DNA of 64,000 bases from an uncultured Flavobacteriales bacterium (GCA_946480085.1 CAMLHZ010000003.1:255108-319107); one strand, 5' to 3'; shown: positions 27,311-36,011, counted from the first letter of the stretch. Made by a program: numbers and translations. The notes: generated from the sequence alone by a model not told the origin.

Positions 27311-27383
27311 AGCGGGAGACGAGATTCGAACTCGCGACCCCAACCTTGGCAAGGTTGTGCTCTACCAACTGAGCTACTCTCGC
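27311..27383 (-). tRNA. tRNA-Gly (GCC)
   Basis: A 73-nt tRNA on the minus strand beginning GCGAGAGTAGCTCAGTTGGT. The anticodon loop CTTGCCAAG gives GCC, and the T-arm is GAGTTCGAATCTC. The acceptor stem has one apparent A-C mismatch at the fourth pair. CCA is not encoded. It lies 37 bp upstream of tRNA-Leu in the same transcript. Confidence 0.94.
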
Positions 27384-27418
27384 ATATTTATTACCATAAC
27401 TCGATTGCTACGGGAGGA

Positions 27419-27448
27419 CAAAAATAGGGAACTGTTTTCAATTTGCAA
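27419..27448 (-). promoter_or_regulatory. Promoter of the tRNA-Gly/tRNA-Leu unit
   Basis: On the minus strand TTG (27448-27446), a 19-bp spacer, then a perfect TAnnTTTG match, TATTTTTG (27426-27419), about 35 bp before tRNA-Gly. Confidence 0.6.
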
Positions 27449-27767
27449 GGATTTTCAGGATTTTTTTGATAATGGAACACCATGTTTCTTTAAAGAAATT
27501 GATTTTGAAATATTTAGATTGACCTAATTCATGCTCTTTCTTAGGATACTGGATTTTTCCTTTTCAGTTTTTTATAAAATATTCTTCTTCATTGTTTAAT
27601 TGTAAAACATTGCTTTTTAAGCATTTGAAATCAAACCGAAAAGGGTTCTATATAGTTTCTTTTTAACCCTTTTAACCGCCAAAATATGTCCGCAATTTTG
27701 TTTCAACGATAAGCCAATAAGTCTTTCGATTAGCTAACGAACGACAGTGCGCATTCAGGTTTCTAGG
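27449..27767. other. AT-rich intergenic stretch without a recognised gene
   Basis: About 320 bp between the tRNA promoter and the structured leader. It is very AT-rich, with T-tracts and small inverted words such as TTGCTTTTTAAGCA. I see no convincing coding frame. A promoter for the downstream leader is expected here, but no full -33/-7 pair stands out. Confidence 0.5.
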
Positions 27768-27892
27768 GCCTGTGTTGGTTTATCCAAATGTCTGCGATGC
27801 TTTTCCTCTCGGGAGAAGAGGTAACGGCAGAGCAGGCATATTCTCCCAACAGAACCGTCGTGAGAAATCCGTTTTTACGGACTCGCCTCACG
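27768..27892 (+). ncRNA. Candidate structured leader RNA with pseudoknot
   Basis: A compact, GC-richer block 33 bp before the start of the 27926 lipoprotein gene. By eye it folds as follows. Closing stem: GCCTGT (27768-27773) with GCAGGC (27832-27837). Hairpin: TTGG-TTTAT-CCAA (27775-27787). Second arm: TCTGC/GCAGA (27791-27795 with 27827-27831), holding hairpin CCTCT-CGGGAGA-AGAGG (27805-27821). The hairpin loop GGGAGA (27811-27816) can pair with TCTCCC (27842-27847), making a pseudoknot. A separate downstream hairpin has CGTGAG/CTCACG around TCCGT-TTTT-ACGGA (27859-27892). It matches no riboswitch core I know. A cis-acting leader or a small RNA are both possible. Confidence 0.5.
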
Positions 27893-27925
27893 GCAATTTG
27901 AAAACAGTTTTAAAAGCAAATTACA

Positions 27926-28333
27926 ATGAAAACAAATAAATTCATGATTGCTTCCCTGTTGATTCTTGTTGGAATGGGGGCAATTACAGTATCGTGTAAA
28001 AAAGAAGAAAACACGAAATTTCGTAAAGCGAAAATCACATCTTGTGATTTGAATAACAAAGATGGAGGTGAAGATGATGATGATCCGATCATTCGTGGAA
28101 GAGTCAAAAAACGTAATAATTTGGTTGTTTACAATGCACATGTTGAAACAATGACTTATTTAAGTAATGTAAAAGTCGGTGATCAGTACACGGATAGTCT
28201 TGGTGAATTTCAACAAACAGTTACAATTGGAAAATACTATTTTAAGGTAACTGTTCCTGGGGTTTCTACTCCATATGTTACGGACACCATTCACGTAAAC
28301 GCTGATAGAAACGTCAATATTATTGTTGATTAA
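27926..28333 (+). CDS. Small lipoprotein with C-terminal beta domain
   Basis: A 135-residue protein with lipoprotein signal (ILVGMGAITVSCKKEEN). The charged K-K-E-E-N after the Cys resembles a surface-export signal. A DGGEDDDDP acidic run lies near residues 46-54. The C-terminal part (residues 55-135; RGRVKKRNNLVVYNAHVET, YTDSLGEFQQTV, KYYFKVTVPG) resembles a carboxypeptidase-regulatory-like or transthyretin-like beta fold. It is preceded by the structured leader and converges with the TPR kinase gene, sharing a bidirectional hairpin. The adjacent two-component system may regulate it. Confidence 0.82.
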   Translation: MKTNKFMIASLLILVGMGAITVSCKKEENTKFRKAKITSCDLNNKDGGEDDDDPIIRGRVKKRNNLVVYNAHVETMTYLSNVKVGDQYTDSLGEFQQTVTIGKYYFKVTVPGVSTPYVTDTIHVNADRNVNIIVD

Positions 28334-28351
28334 AATCAAGTGTTAAAGAAG

Positions 28352-28377
28352 TCCGGGCGATTTACCGTCCGGATTTT
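28352..28377. terminator. Bidirectional terminator hairpin
   Basis: TCCGG and CCGGA pair around a 12-nt loop, with TTTTCTA on the plus side. It lies between the convergent lipoprotein and kinase genes. Confidence 0.65.
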
Positions 28378-30252
28378 CTATATTGTAACGACTACTTCTA
28401 CTATACAACCACTGTCATTGTAAAAATGTATCGTTCCATTCACTTTTTTCAGTAGCTTGGAAATCAAACTCAAACCTTTAGATTCATTTGTATGGGTGGA
28501 TTTTTGGGTAAGTCCCAAACCATTATCCTTTACAAGTAATGTGATTTTATTGCCATTTTGGAATACTGAAGTATGAAGCTCAGGATTAGGAATATTCATC
28601 AGACCGTGTTCAATGGCATTACATAATAATTCGTTTAATACAATAGCTAACCTCATTGCTATATCATAATCGAGGTAAATGAGATCGATTTTTTTGGATA
28701 GCTGTAGATTACTACCGTGAGGAAATAAATTCAAAACGATCAGATCAGTTAGTTTACTGAAATAAGCATCAAGGCGGACTTCTTTATTTCTGCGAGATGA
28801 ATCCTCCAGTAAGTAATGTTGTACTAAAGCCATTGCATCTAATCTTCGAATATTTTGATCTAAGAAATGAATGGTTTCCTGATTTTGTGTAGTTGATCTG
28901 TCAGATTTTAAAATACCGGAGAGCATTCCGAAATAATTTTTAGTTCTGTGACTAAGTTCATTATGAAGATGAACGATCTCTTCTTTTTGCTTTTCTAATT
29001 CCTCGTTTTGATGTTGGATTCTCTTTTTCCGAAGATTCAATTGATACCAGGCTAGAAGGACAATTATGATTATGACGACTGTTCCAATAAGCCAACCAAT
29101 GAGTTGCTGATTTCGAAGCACTTGATTTTCGATTCGAATATGATCAAGTTTTGTTTGTTTTCTTCTTGACTGAATTTCACGATTTTTTCGCTGAACATCG
29201 TATATAATCTCGATTCTGGCAGATGTTTTTCGATTCTCTTCCTTTGCTACAACTTCTTGGGTAGAGAGCAATTCCTCATATTTAGCGAGTAGAGTGGCTG
29301 TCCTATGTTGCTTTTTTAAAATACTGATCTCACTGCGTAAAGTCTCTTCCAGTAATTGATGGTCGTTCGATTCAAGAGCTAACTCTTCACATTGTACAAA
29401 CAATTCTAATGCTCTTTTATCATTGTTAACACTTAAATAATAGGTGCCTAAGTAATAGAGACTAGATGCAATTTTAGATGAGTTTCCTGAATCTAATCTC
29501 AAATTATATGCGGTGGACAAATAGATAAGCGCTTTTTTAGAATTACTCGTTTCCGTGTATAGTTGACCCAGTAAGGTTAAGGTTGTTAATTCATTTGACT
29601 TGTTCTGCAACCTTTTTTTTAGCTTTAATGCCTTCTGCAGGTAATATTCAGATTTATCAAATTGTTTGAGATCGAGAAAAACAGCTCCCATGTTATGATA
29701 GGAATCAGCAATACCTTTATCATATTGTATATGTTGTCGAATCTTGAGTGCTTTGAAATGGTATTCAAGTGCTTTAGGGTAATTTCCAATTTTTCGTTGC
29801 ACATTTCCAATACTATTCCATGCAGATGAAAGTTCTTTGTTGTTCCCGTTTTTTTCAAATATTCTTGCCGATTCGGTAAGCTCTTGAATTGCTCGGGAGA
29901 ATAATCCAATGTCTTTGTAAGCTAGTCCAAGATTATGCAAAGTCCCTGCTACTAAACTGTCGTTTCGCATTTTACGATAACAACCTAAGGCAACAATGTA
30001 CTGATTGATACCTTTCTTAAATTCACCAGATTGGTAAAGAGTAACGCCCAAATCATTGTGGAAATTAGCCTTGTCTTCCAAAGAAATATTGGAGGGAATT
30101 ATCTTTTGTGCTTTTTCAAGGTAATCTTTTGCTTGTAAAATATCACCATCAGCCAGCGATTCATAACCTTTATCGTAGAGTTTGTTAAAGGTTGTTTGGG
30201 CTTTTGAAAAATGAATAACAAGGCATAATGTGAATAGTGCATAATATTTCAT
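28378..30252 (-). CDS. TPR-containing sensor histidine kinase (HisKA_2 type)
   Basis: A 624-residue kinase. The signal peptide (MKYYALFTLCLVIHFSKAQ) is followed by about seven periplasmic tetratricopeptide repeats (residues 25-330; for example YHNMGAVFLDLKQFDKSEYY, AWNSIGNVQRKIGNYPKALE). A coiled coil, one membrane span (IGWLIGTVVIIIIVLLAW) and a second coiled coil come next. The phospho-acceptor box is NELSHRTKNYFGMLSGIL, a HisKA_2-like variant. The HATPase has an N box (NELLCNAIEHG) and VKDNGLGL. It is divergent from the LytTR regulator gene with a 50-bp shared promoter region. Together they form a two-component system sensing a periplasmic protein or peptide signal. Confidence 0.92.
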   Translation of the reverse strand: MKYYALFTLCLVIHFSKAQTTFNKLYDKGYESLADGDILQAKDYLEKAQKIIPSNISLEDKANFHNDLGVTLYQSGEFKKGINQYIVALGCYRKMRNDSLVAGTLHNLGLAYKDIGLFSRAIQELTESARIFEKNGNNKELSSAWNSIGNVQRKIGNYPKALEYHFKALKIRQHIQYDKGIADSYHNMGAVFLDLKQFDKSEYYLQKALKLKKRLQNKSNELTTLTLLGQLYTETSNSKKALIYLSTAYNLRLDSGNSSKIASSLYYLGTYYLSVNNDKRALELFVQCEELALESNDHQLLEETLRSEISILKKQHRTATLLAKYEELLSTQEVVAKEENRKTSARIEIIYDVQRKNREIQSRRKQTKLDHIRIENQVLRNQQLIGWLIGTVVIIIIVLLAWYQLNLRKKRIQHQNEELEKQKEEIVHLHNELSHRTKNYFGMLSGILKSDRSTTQNQETIHFLDQNIRRLDAMALVQHYLLEDSSRRNKEVRLDAYFSKLTDLIVLNLFPHGSNLQLSKKIDLIYLDYDIAMRLAIVLNELLCNAIEHGLMNIPNPELHTSVFQNGNKITLLVKDNGLGLTQKSTHTNESKGLSLISKLLKKVNGTIHFYNDSGCIVEVVVTI

Positions 30253-30302
30253 GGGTCCAAATTTTGTTACCTTAGATTTCTCAAAAGTATCAAACTTTCA
30301 GT

Positions 30303-31001
30303 ATGAAGATTCTAATAGTCGAAGATGACCCTTTCGTTGCAGATGACTTGCAAGATAAACTGCAGCAACTGAATTATCGTGTTACTGCAATTGCTGAAAG
30401 TTATGAGGAAGCCTTCTCTGCGATAAGATTAGAAAAACCGGATTTGGTATTACTTGATATTGAACTGATCGGAGAACTTACTGGAATTGATTTGGGAGAA
30501 AAACTGTCGTCAATAGGAATATCATTTATTTATCTGTCAAGTATTCAGGATTTTACAACTTATTCATTGGCAAAAAGTACTGCACCACTAAAAAATCTTT
30601 CTAAGCCAATTGACTTACTTAATTTACGTAATGCTCTTTTGGATATTGATCTTTCAAGTAATATAGAAAGTACTAGTAAGAGATTACTTTATTTTGTTAC
30701 AAATAAAGATGGTGTGAAAATTAGAATTGAGTTGGAATCAATTGAATATCTTGAAGCAGCACGAAGTTATTGTGACATTTACTTTACAGATGGGTCCAAG
30801 TCAACATTGTCATCGGCAATGGGAAATGTTGCCAAAAAAATGGATTTTCAAGACTTAATTCCGATAAGTCGATCACATCAAATCAATTTGAAGAAGATCA
30901 AACAAATTAGAGGAAACGAAATAGAAATGACATCAGGTAAATTTCTAAAAGTTTCTGACTCTTTCAAAGAATCGTTTAATCGTCACCTTAGCATTTTATA
31001 A
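30303..31001 (+). CDS. LytTR-family response regulator
   Basis: A 232-residue regulator. The receiver domain (1-118) has the acidic pair VEDDP, phospho-acceptor Asp52 in LVLLDIEL and Lys in NLSKPIDL. A LytTR DNA-binding domain (about 130-232) includes IRIELESIEYLEAARSYCDI and FQDLIPISRSHQINLKKIKQ. It is divergently transcribed from the TPR kinase at 28378-30252, its evident partner. Codon use is AT-rich, like the following genes. Confidence 0.92.
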   Translation: MKILIVEDDPFVADDLQDKLQQLNYRVTAIAESYEEAFSAIRLEKPDLVLLDIELIGELTGIDLGEKLSSIGISFIYLSSIQDFTTYSLAKSTAPLKNLSKPIDLLNLRNALLDIDLSSNIESTSKRLLYFVTNKDGVKIRIELESIEYLEAARSYCDIYFTDGSKSTLSSAMGNVAKKMDFQDLIPISRSHQINLKKIKQIRGNEIEMTSGKFLKVSDSFKESFNRHLSIL

Positions 31002-31107
31002 AAATTCGGTTAATCAATTGTTCCGTTCGGAAACTAAATCTCGTCTTTCGGGAATAAAATTTTAGTTAGTAAACTTTCAGACTTCTATTTGGGCCAAATT
31101 TTAAATT

Positions 31108-32004
31108 ATGGCAACTAAATACGAAGCAGATAAGATTATAAAACTTCTGCAATTTTGTTCATGGCTTAGTCGGACTGAAATGAACCATACTGGTCTTCAC
31201 GAGTTGAGTAGTAAATTAAATCCAAATGCTAGCAAAGATGGTCCTAATGAAAAGTATCTCGTTGATCTATTGTCAGATGCTAAATCCGCTCTCAAAAAAG
31301 ATAATTATGTTTCAAAAAGAAACATGTATATCGATCTACTACTAAAACATGGAGGTTTAAAGGATTGGGATCACTGGTTGCAAACACTAGGCTCTTCGAG
31401 AGAGTATATTTCTAAGAAGTATTTGGATTCATTAGTTGTTTCTGACCTTAAACTTGTTGTTTTTGTTCCGGAAAGTTTAGAGATGAAACTGATCCCGATA
31501 CTATCTTTTGCTAAACGCACCTCGTCAATTCAGTTTGAAATAATTATCTCTAAAGAAAATACTCTTGAAGAACAAATAGAGCACATTCAAACTAAATTGA
31601 AAGATTGCTCATTCATAATTTGGACGCTCCCAATCACTTGTAAAAGCCAGGTTAACGAAATTAAATCTCCTTCATGGAGTGAGTTGATTCAGTTAGGGAG
31701 AGTTGTTCCTGTATGGATCGATCTTAATAAGATTGATGATACCACGTCACCATTTATTTCCGGTATGAATCAATCTAAAATTATTGGTGGTGTTCCTGGA
31801 ATACTTTCAACACTTCTGTTTTTGGAAGAACAATTAATCATTGCGACAAATTCTTATGAGAATGAAGTTGTAACGCAATCAGGCAGAATTCAGAATATAA
31901 ATAGTGGCTCAGGAGTATTCTTGCAAGGTAATATATACAGTGAGAATACCAGCCTCGGTGATATTAATCAAACTATTCACAATCATAAAAGAGAAAACAA
32001 ATGA
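31108..32004 (+). CDS. Putative conflict-system effector: possible TIR-like domain plus C-terminal amyloid-like motif
   Basis: A 298-residue protein. No family is recognised with certainty. Residues 1-110 are mostly helical. Residues 112-245 read as alternating strands and helices: LKLVVFV, FEIIIS, CSFIIWTLP and VVPVWIDL. The KSPSWSELIQLGRVVPVWID segment (187-206) resembles the TIR region where W-x-x-x-E precedes the fourth strand, so Glu192 would be the candidate catalytic residue for NAD+ cleavage. Residues 262-291 are a Gly/Asn/Ser-rich tail (FLQGNIYSENTSLGDINQTI). A related stretch lies at the N-terminus of the next protein, whose gene overlaps by 4 bp (ATGA). This suggests an effector recruited by its neighbour. 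The TIR assignment is tentative. Confidence 0.6.
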   Translation: MATKYEADKIIKLLQFCSWLSRTEMNHTGLHELSSKLNPNASKDGPNEKYLVDLLSDAKSALKKDNYVSKRNMYIDLLLKHGGLKDWDHWLQTLGSSREYISKKYLDSLVVSDLKLVVFVPESLEMKLIPILSFAKRTSSIQFEIIISKENTLEEQIEHIQTKLKDCSFIIWTLPITCKSQVNEIKSPSWSELIQLGRVVPVWIDLNKIDDTTSPFISGMNQSKIIGGVPGILSTLLFLEEQLIIATNSYENEVVTQSGRIQNINSGSGVFLQGNIYSENTSLGDINQTIHNHKRENK

Positions 32005-34664
32005 ACAATTTATTAGCTATTAAACAGGAGCAGGGAACCGCAGTTTCTGCTGAGTCGATTCAAGCAGAAAATTTATCGATCGGGGGAGATATTTATCAAT
32101 ATTACAATCAGATAAACGATCGTTTTACTCAAGTTCACTTTGACAAATATGATGATGAGTATTTATCGCCGAATTATTTGTCTGATTTGATACGAGTAAT
32201 TAAGGAAAAAAGAATTGTTTTAATCTCAGATCACAAGTTGATTTCGAAAAGTGACCTTGCAAGACATGTAGCAAAAGAACTTTTAAGTATCGACAACTAC
32301 CATAATATGGAAGTGGTTGAAATGTTGCGTGAAGGAGAAAACCAGGAAAAACGTGTTTCAATAACAGAATTCTTAGAAGAGGAGAAGTGTTATCAAAAAA
32401 TAGTGTTACTCTATGATCTTCATCCTGAAAAGATTGATTATCATTTTGATCGTTTAGTTAAGCAAGCGAACAATCAATCTTGCCTCTTCATAATTACTGT
32501 AAATGGTGGTTATGAGACATGGTTAAAAGCAGGACCAATGGTAAAGGATTTTTGGTTTTCAGTGCCAGATGGCTCACATTATACAAATGAGCAATTGATT
32601 GATCTGTTTTTTGTGAAACTGAAACAAAATCGACCGATATTTTTACAAGAGGTTTCATTTGAAAATGATTTCTTATTAAGCCCGAATACAAAAATTTCAG
32701 AAGCGGTTAGTCGATTGGATTCAATTGATCAAATTCAATTGTTTGCCAGTTATTATGCTGGACTTATGGATTTTCCTAGTGATTACAAATTGAATGAATT
32801 GATAAACACCTTGTGTCAAGGTACTGAACAAATGGTCAAATCTTGGTTCTATCAACTTGATCACCGAAGTAAAATACTGGCAATGAGTGCTGCTCTATTT
32901 GATGGGATGTTAATTGATCAATTTCTTGAAGCGCTTAACAATATTACAGATTCAAGTTTTTGGACAACAAGTGAACCTTCATTGAAAGCTATCGATTACT
33001 TCAACTTATCATTTCTTGATTCTTTTTTCTCTATCCAAACACGAGATGATCAGCAATACCTGATAAGTAAATCTGTTTCGAGTAAATCAATTTTATTGGA
33101 ACTGGGAAAACAGGAATATCGACGTCATTTTAAGACTGCGTTTCAGCAATTCTATGAGATGACTGAACTTTCTTATTCTAAGAAACCCTTAAACTGGGAT
33201 TTGTATGGTACACCAACAAAACGTGTATGGATTCGAAAATCGTTTACTGAAGCACTTCGTATTACAGGAACACTAGAATTTGGTTTAATAGAAAATCATT
33301 TGTTAGAACTTGCTGCGACGGGAAAAAGTCATTTGCAAAACATTTGTGCAAAGGCAATGGCGCAATGGCGTTTGACAGGTCATGAGGATTTGTTTTTTAA
33401 AACATTGAAAAATTGGCAAGAAGATGACTCGATTTCAAATCGCATTCATGAATTGTTTGCAAGAAATACTAAAGATTCCTCTACTTTGGATATTGATGCA
33501 ATTGATTTAATAAAGGCAACCGCCGTTTCCGCTTTAGGTCAGGCCTCTTACTACGATCAACCAAATAAGCTGCATGAGGATATTATTCAAGGAATGATTC
33601 ATTTCGCTAAGGATGCTGAGATTAAACATAATCTCAACGATAGTATTGCCAAAGCACTACCCAAATTTATTCATCATCACTCACTACAATTAGAGAACGT
33701 CATTTATGATGAACTTATGCCGTTAAGATCCTTACGAGAGCCAGTTGTAAAAGGACTATTGCAAGCACTTGAAACTTATCCGGATCAGGTTCCTGCAGCA
33801 ATGAAAAGATGGTTAAATGCTTGTTTGGAAGACTCTTCAGAGTTAAATAGGAGAGTTATGACTACAAACCGAGATAATCGGTTGATAATCATATTGGAGG
33901 TACTTGAAATGGCAAATTTGTCTAAAATTGAGGCGTTTTCTAACACGAGACTTTACGTTGATATTCTTGCACCACTAATTACACAAGAAAAACGTGTAGA
34001 AGTTGTTGCTTGCGTTCTAAGATTATTAGCAAAAGTTCAGTCAAATGATTTTGATCTTGCTGCAAATTTTACAAATGAAACAATAGGTAAGCTAAATAAA
34101 CAACAGCGCTTGCATCTCGTTGAATGTTGGGGTAAGATATATGCAAAACAGCGGTTAGAAATGGAAGAAAGTGAAACGTATTTCAGAGATAAGCAAATTT
34201 ATTCAGTTTGGGTTTCAAACCAGCCAAGACCGTTAACAGAAGTTGAGAAAACTTTATATAAGTGGATGGAGAGTGATATGATCAAACGTCGTTTTGCAAC
34301 ACTGGTTTTCCTTGAACTTGTTCGTGGATACGATCGTTATGAACGTCTTGAGATACAACGTCAAGAAATGGAAAAGCAATTGGTCTTACAAGAACAACAG
34401 AAATATTGGAATGTGATAGCAAGAACAATGCCTCCTGCTTATTCAGACATCAATTTACATATAGTTCTTCGTATCCGAATCTTTATCTATTTCTTGTTTT
34501 CTTCAAGTGAAAATAAATTCATTTTGAAGGATACCATGATACTTTTCCTAAACGTCAGTAAATATTCTTCCGAAGATTTGAGGATTCTTATCCAACGCTG
34601 GAAAAATAGTGAGCAAAAAGGAATAACAAGTAAACTATCAAAATGGTTGAATAAATTCTTTTGA
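32001..34664 (+). CDS. Large NLR/STAND-like receptor with degenerate P-loop and N-terminal amyloid-like motif
   Basis: An 887-residue cytosolic protein with no signal peptide or membrane span. Residues 15-40 (ESIQAENLSIGGDIYQYYNQ) resemble the tail of the upstream protein in the GDI-x-Q core. Residues about 58-240 look like an inactive STAND-type ATPase. RIVLISDHKLISKSDLARHV sits where a P-loop would be but lacks the Gly-rich loop and keeps only Lys-Ser. YQKIVLLYDLHPEK is Walker-B-like. The remaining about 640 residues are almost entirely helical, consistent with HEAT/TPR-like repeats as a sensor region. The overlap with the effector-like gene indicates co-expression. The function as a phage- or invader-sensing receptor is inferred from layout. 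Confidence 0.6.
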   Translation: MNNLLAIKQEQGTAVSAESIQAENLSIGGDIYQYYNQINDRFTQVHFDKYDDEYLSPNYLSDLIRVIKEKRIVLISDHKLISKSDLARHVAKELLSIDNYHNMEVVEMLREGENQEKRVSITEFLEEEKCYQKIVLLYDLHPEKIDYHFDRLVKQANNQSCLFIITVNGGYETWLKAGPMVKDFWFSVPDGSHYTNEQLIDLFFVKLKQNRPIFLQEVSFENDFLLSPNTKISEAVSRLDSIDQIQLFASYYAGLMDFPSDYKLNELINTLCQGTEQMVKSWFYQLDHRSKILAMSAALFDGMLIDQFLEALNNITDSSFWTTSEPSLKAIDYFNLSFLDSFFSIQTRDDQQYLISKSVSSKSILLELGKQEYRRHFKTAFQQFYEMTELSYSKKPLNWDLYGTPTKRVWIRKSFTEALRITGTLEFGLIENHLLELAATGKSHLQNICAKAMAQWRLTGHEDLFFKTLKNWQEDDSISNRIHELFARNTKDSSTLDIDAIDLIKATAVSALGQASYYDQPNKLHEDIIQGMIHFAKDAEIKHNLNDSIAKALPKFIHHHSLQLENVIYDELMPLRSLREPVVKGLLQALETYPDQVPAAMKRWLNACLEDSSELNRRVMTTNRDNRLIIILEVLEMANLSKIEAFSNTRLYVDILAPLITQEKRVEVVACVLRLLAKVQSNDFDLAANFTNETIGKLNKQQRLHLVECWGKIYAKQRLEMEESETYFRDKQIYSVWVSNQPRPLTEVEKTLYKWMESDMIKRRFATLVFLELVRGYDRYERLEIQRQEMEKQLVLQEQQKYWNVIARTMPPAYSDINLHIVLRIRIFIYFLFSSSENKFILKDTMILFLNVSKYSSEDLRILIQRWKNSEQKGITSKLSKWLNKFF

Positions 34665-34772
34665 TTGGGAAACAACAATAGTGCTTTCGGAAAGACAAGT
34701 TCTGGTTTTGGAAATGCTTTTTTGCTCAGCTGTGGCGCAGTATCATATTTGTATAAATGTAATTAATACAAT

Positions 34773-34940
34773 ATGAAAAAACCAATTGGTACAACAGCAA
34801 AGACTGGGGAAATCTGCCCAGAAAGTGGGGTTTGGGAAGTAGTTGGAACGCCATCTACCACTGCACCAATCTCAAAAGGAAACAAAATGCCACCTTATGA
34901 TAATAAAGGTGTTGTTTGGAGACTTATTCGTTACGCTTAA
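34773..34940 (+). CDS. Small conserved-looking protein, 55 residues
   Basis: A short frame, MKKPIGTTAKTGEICPESGV... ending VVWRLIRYA. The pattern GEICPESGVWEVVG, then a PIxKGNKMPPY block and a WRL-(I/V)-R end, resembles the small YjzC-like/GxxxPxSGxY proteins found in many bacteria. No activity is known to me. It stands alone between the NLR-like receptor and the 306-residue gene, 108 bp after the former, in an AT-rich setting. Confidence 0.65.
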   Translation: MKKPIGTTAKTGEICPESGVWEVVGTPSTTAPISKGNKMPPYDNKGVVWRLIRYA

Positions 34941-35018
34941 ATCTACCACAATGAAGGAGATGAGGAAGTTCCTTTTCTCCTTCATTAAAAGAATTACCAA
35001 TTCACTAAAAATGATCAA

Positions 35019-35939
35019 ATGAAACGAAATAGAATTTTAAACTCACATAGATATTTACAGACATTTCTGAAGGAAGGAGACCAGTTTTATATTGGTATCT
35101 TGCTTGAGGATTACATTAAGACTCCGAACTTAGATAAATATAAACTCCCCAAAGTATTTATTCATAACAATTCACATATCCCGAAATCTTCGGGACCCGC
35201 AACAAGAGCGAACATCCATGGTAAATATGTCAGAAAATTTCCTGAAGAAAAAGAGATAAAAACTGTTCATATAAGATATACAAGAAAAGATGGCTCCCTT
35301 ATTGACTTTTATAGGGATTTTCATGTGTATAAAAAAGAGATGCTACATAAATTTGAAATTCCAATTGAGTTCAAAGAAAACATTCATGGACAAAAAATAG
35401 TTTCTTCAACTCAATTGATTTTTTTGAATGATGAGATTTCGAGAAGAAAAAACACCCATGTAATAAATTTGTTTTGTGAGATGTTTGGTGAATTTGAAGT
35501 ATTCAATGCTGAGTATGAACCGGCAATCCACTTTAATAAAATCTTCGAACAGGAACTTTTACCGAAAGGGAAATTGTCTGAAGAGAATATTGAAAATCTT
35601 GTTGAGATTTCCAAAAAGTATAATAAAAATGAAGCTGATCATACTGCTTTTCAGAAACGATTACATGTATTAATGGAATTCGGACCTGAATTGAGAGGTA
35701 AAGGTCCTAATGGTTTCTTTGGATATCTGGTTTTTGGGTTTTTAGATTTGGGAATTATCGTATTAGAAGCAATGTATGCGGGTAATGCGACTTACATTTT
35801 CTCGATAGAAAATTATGAAGACAATATTTTTAAGGATAAGAGGGAAGCGATGAATAGTAAACAATTCCTTAAAAGAGTTCTGCATTTTGGGAAATGGGAA
35901 ACGGAGATAACAGATTATTTAAAGAAATTGAGAAAATAA
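35019..35939 (+). CDS. Hypothetical protein, 306 residues, in the accessory region
   Basis: I do not recognise a family. The protein is cytosolic-looking (no signal, no clear membrane span) and rich in Lys and Asn. The N-terminal half is probably mixed alpha/beta (FYIGILLEDYIKTPNLDKYK, YTRKDGSLIDFYRDFHVYKK). The C-terminal half has GPELRGKGPNGFFGYLVFGF and a hydrophobic FLDLGIIVLEAMYAG stretch, then YIFSIENYEDNIFKDKREAM. The FSIENY-W-E region faintly recalls nuclease-like cores, but this is not strong enough to assign. It ends in a strong terminator and shares the AT-rich composition of the receptor/effector pair. Confidence 0.7.
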   Translation: MKRNRILNSHRYLQTFLKEGDQFYIGILLEDYIKTPNLDKYKLPKVFIHNNSHIPKSSGPATRANIHGKYVRKFPEEKEIKTVHIRYTRKDGSLIDFYRDFHVYKKEMLHKFEIPIEFKENIHGQKIVSSTQLIFLNDEISRRKNTHVINLFCEMFGEFEVFNAEYEPAIHFNKIFEQELLPKGKLSEENIENLVEISKKYNKNEADHTAFQKRLHVLMEFGPELRGKGPNGFFGYLVFGFLDLGIIVLEAMYAGNATYIFSIENYEDNIFKDKREAMNSKQFLKRVLHFGKWETEITDYLKKLRK

Positions 35940-36011
35940 TTTGTGTTTTCACGACTTTATTGTTTCCGTGAGTATTGTAAATAGGTTAAGTCGCAGATAT
36001 TGAGTTCTTTT

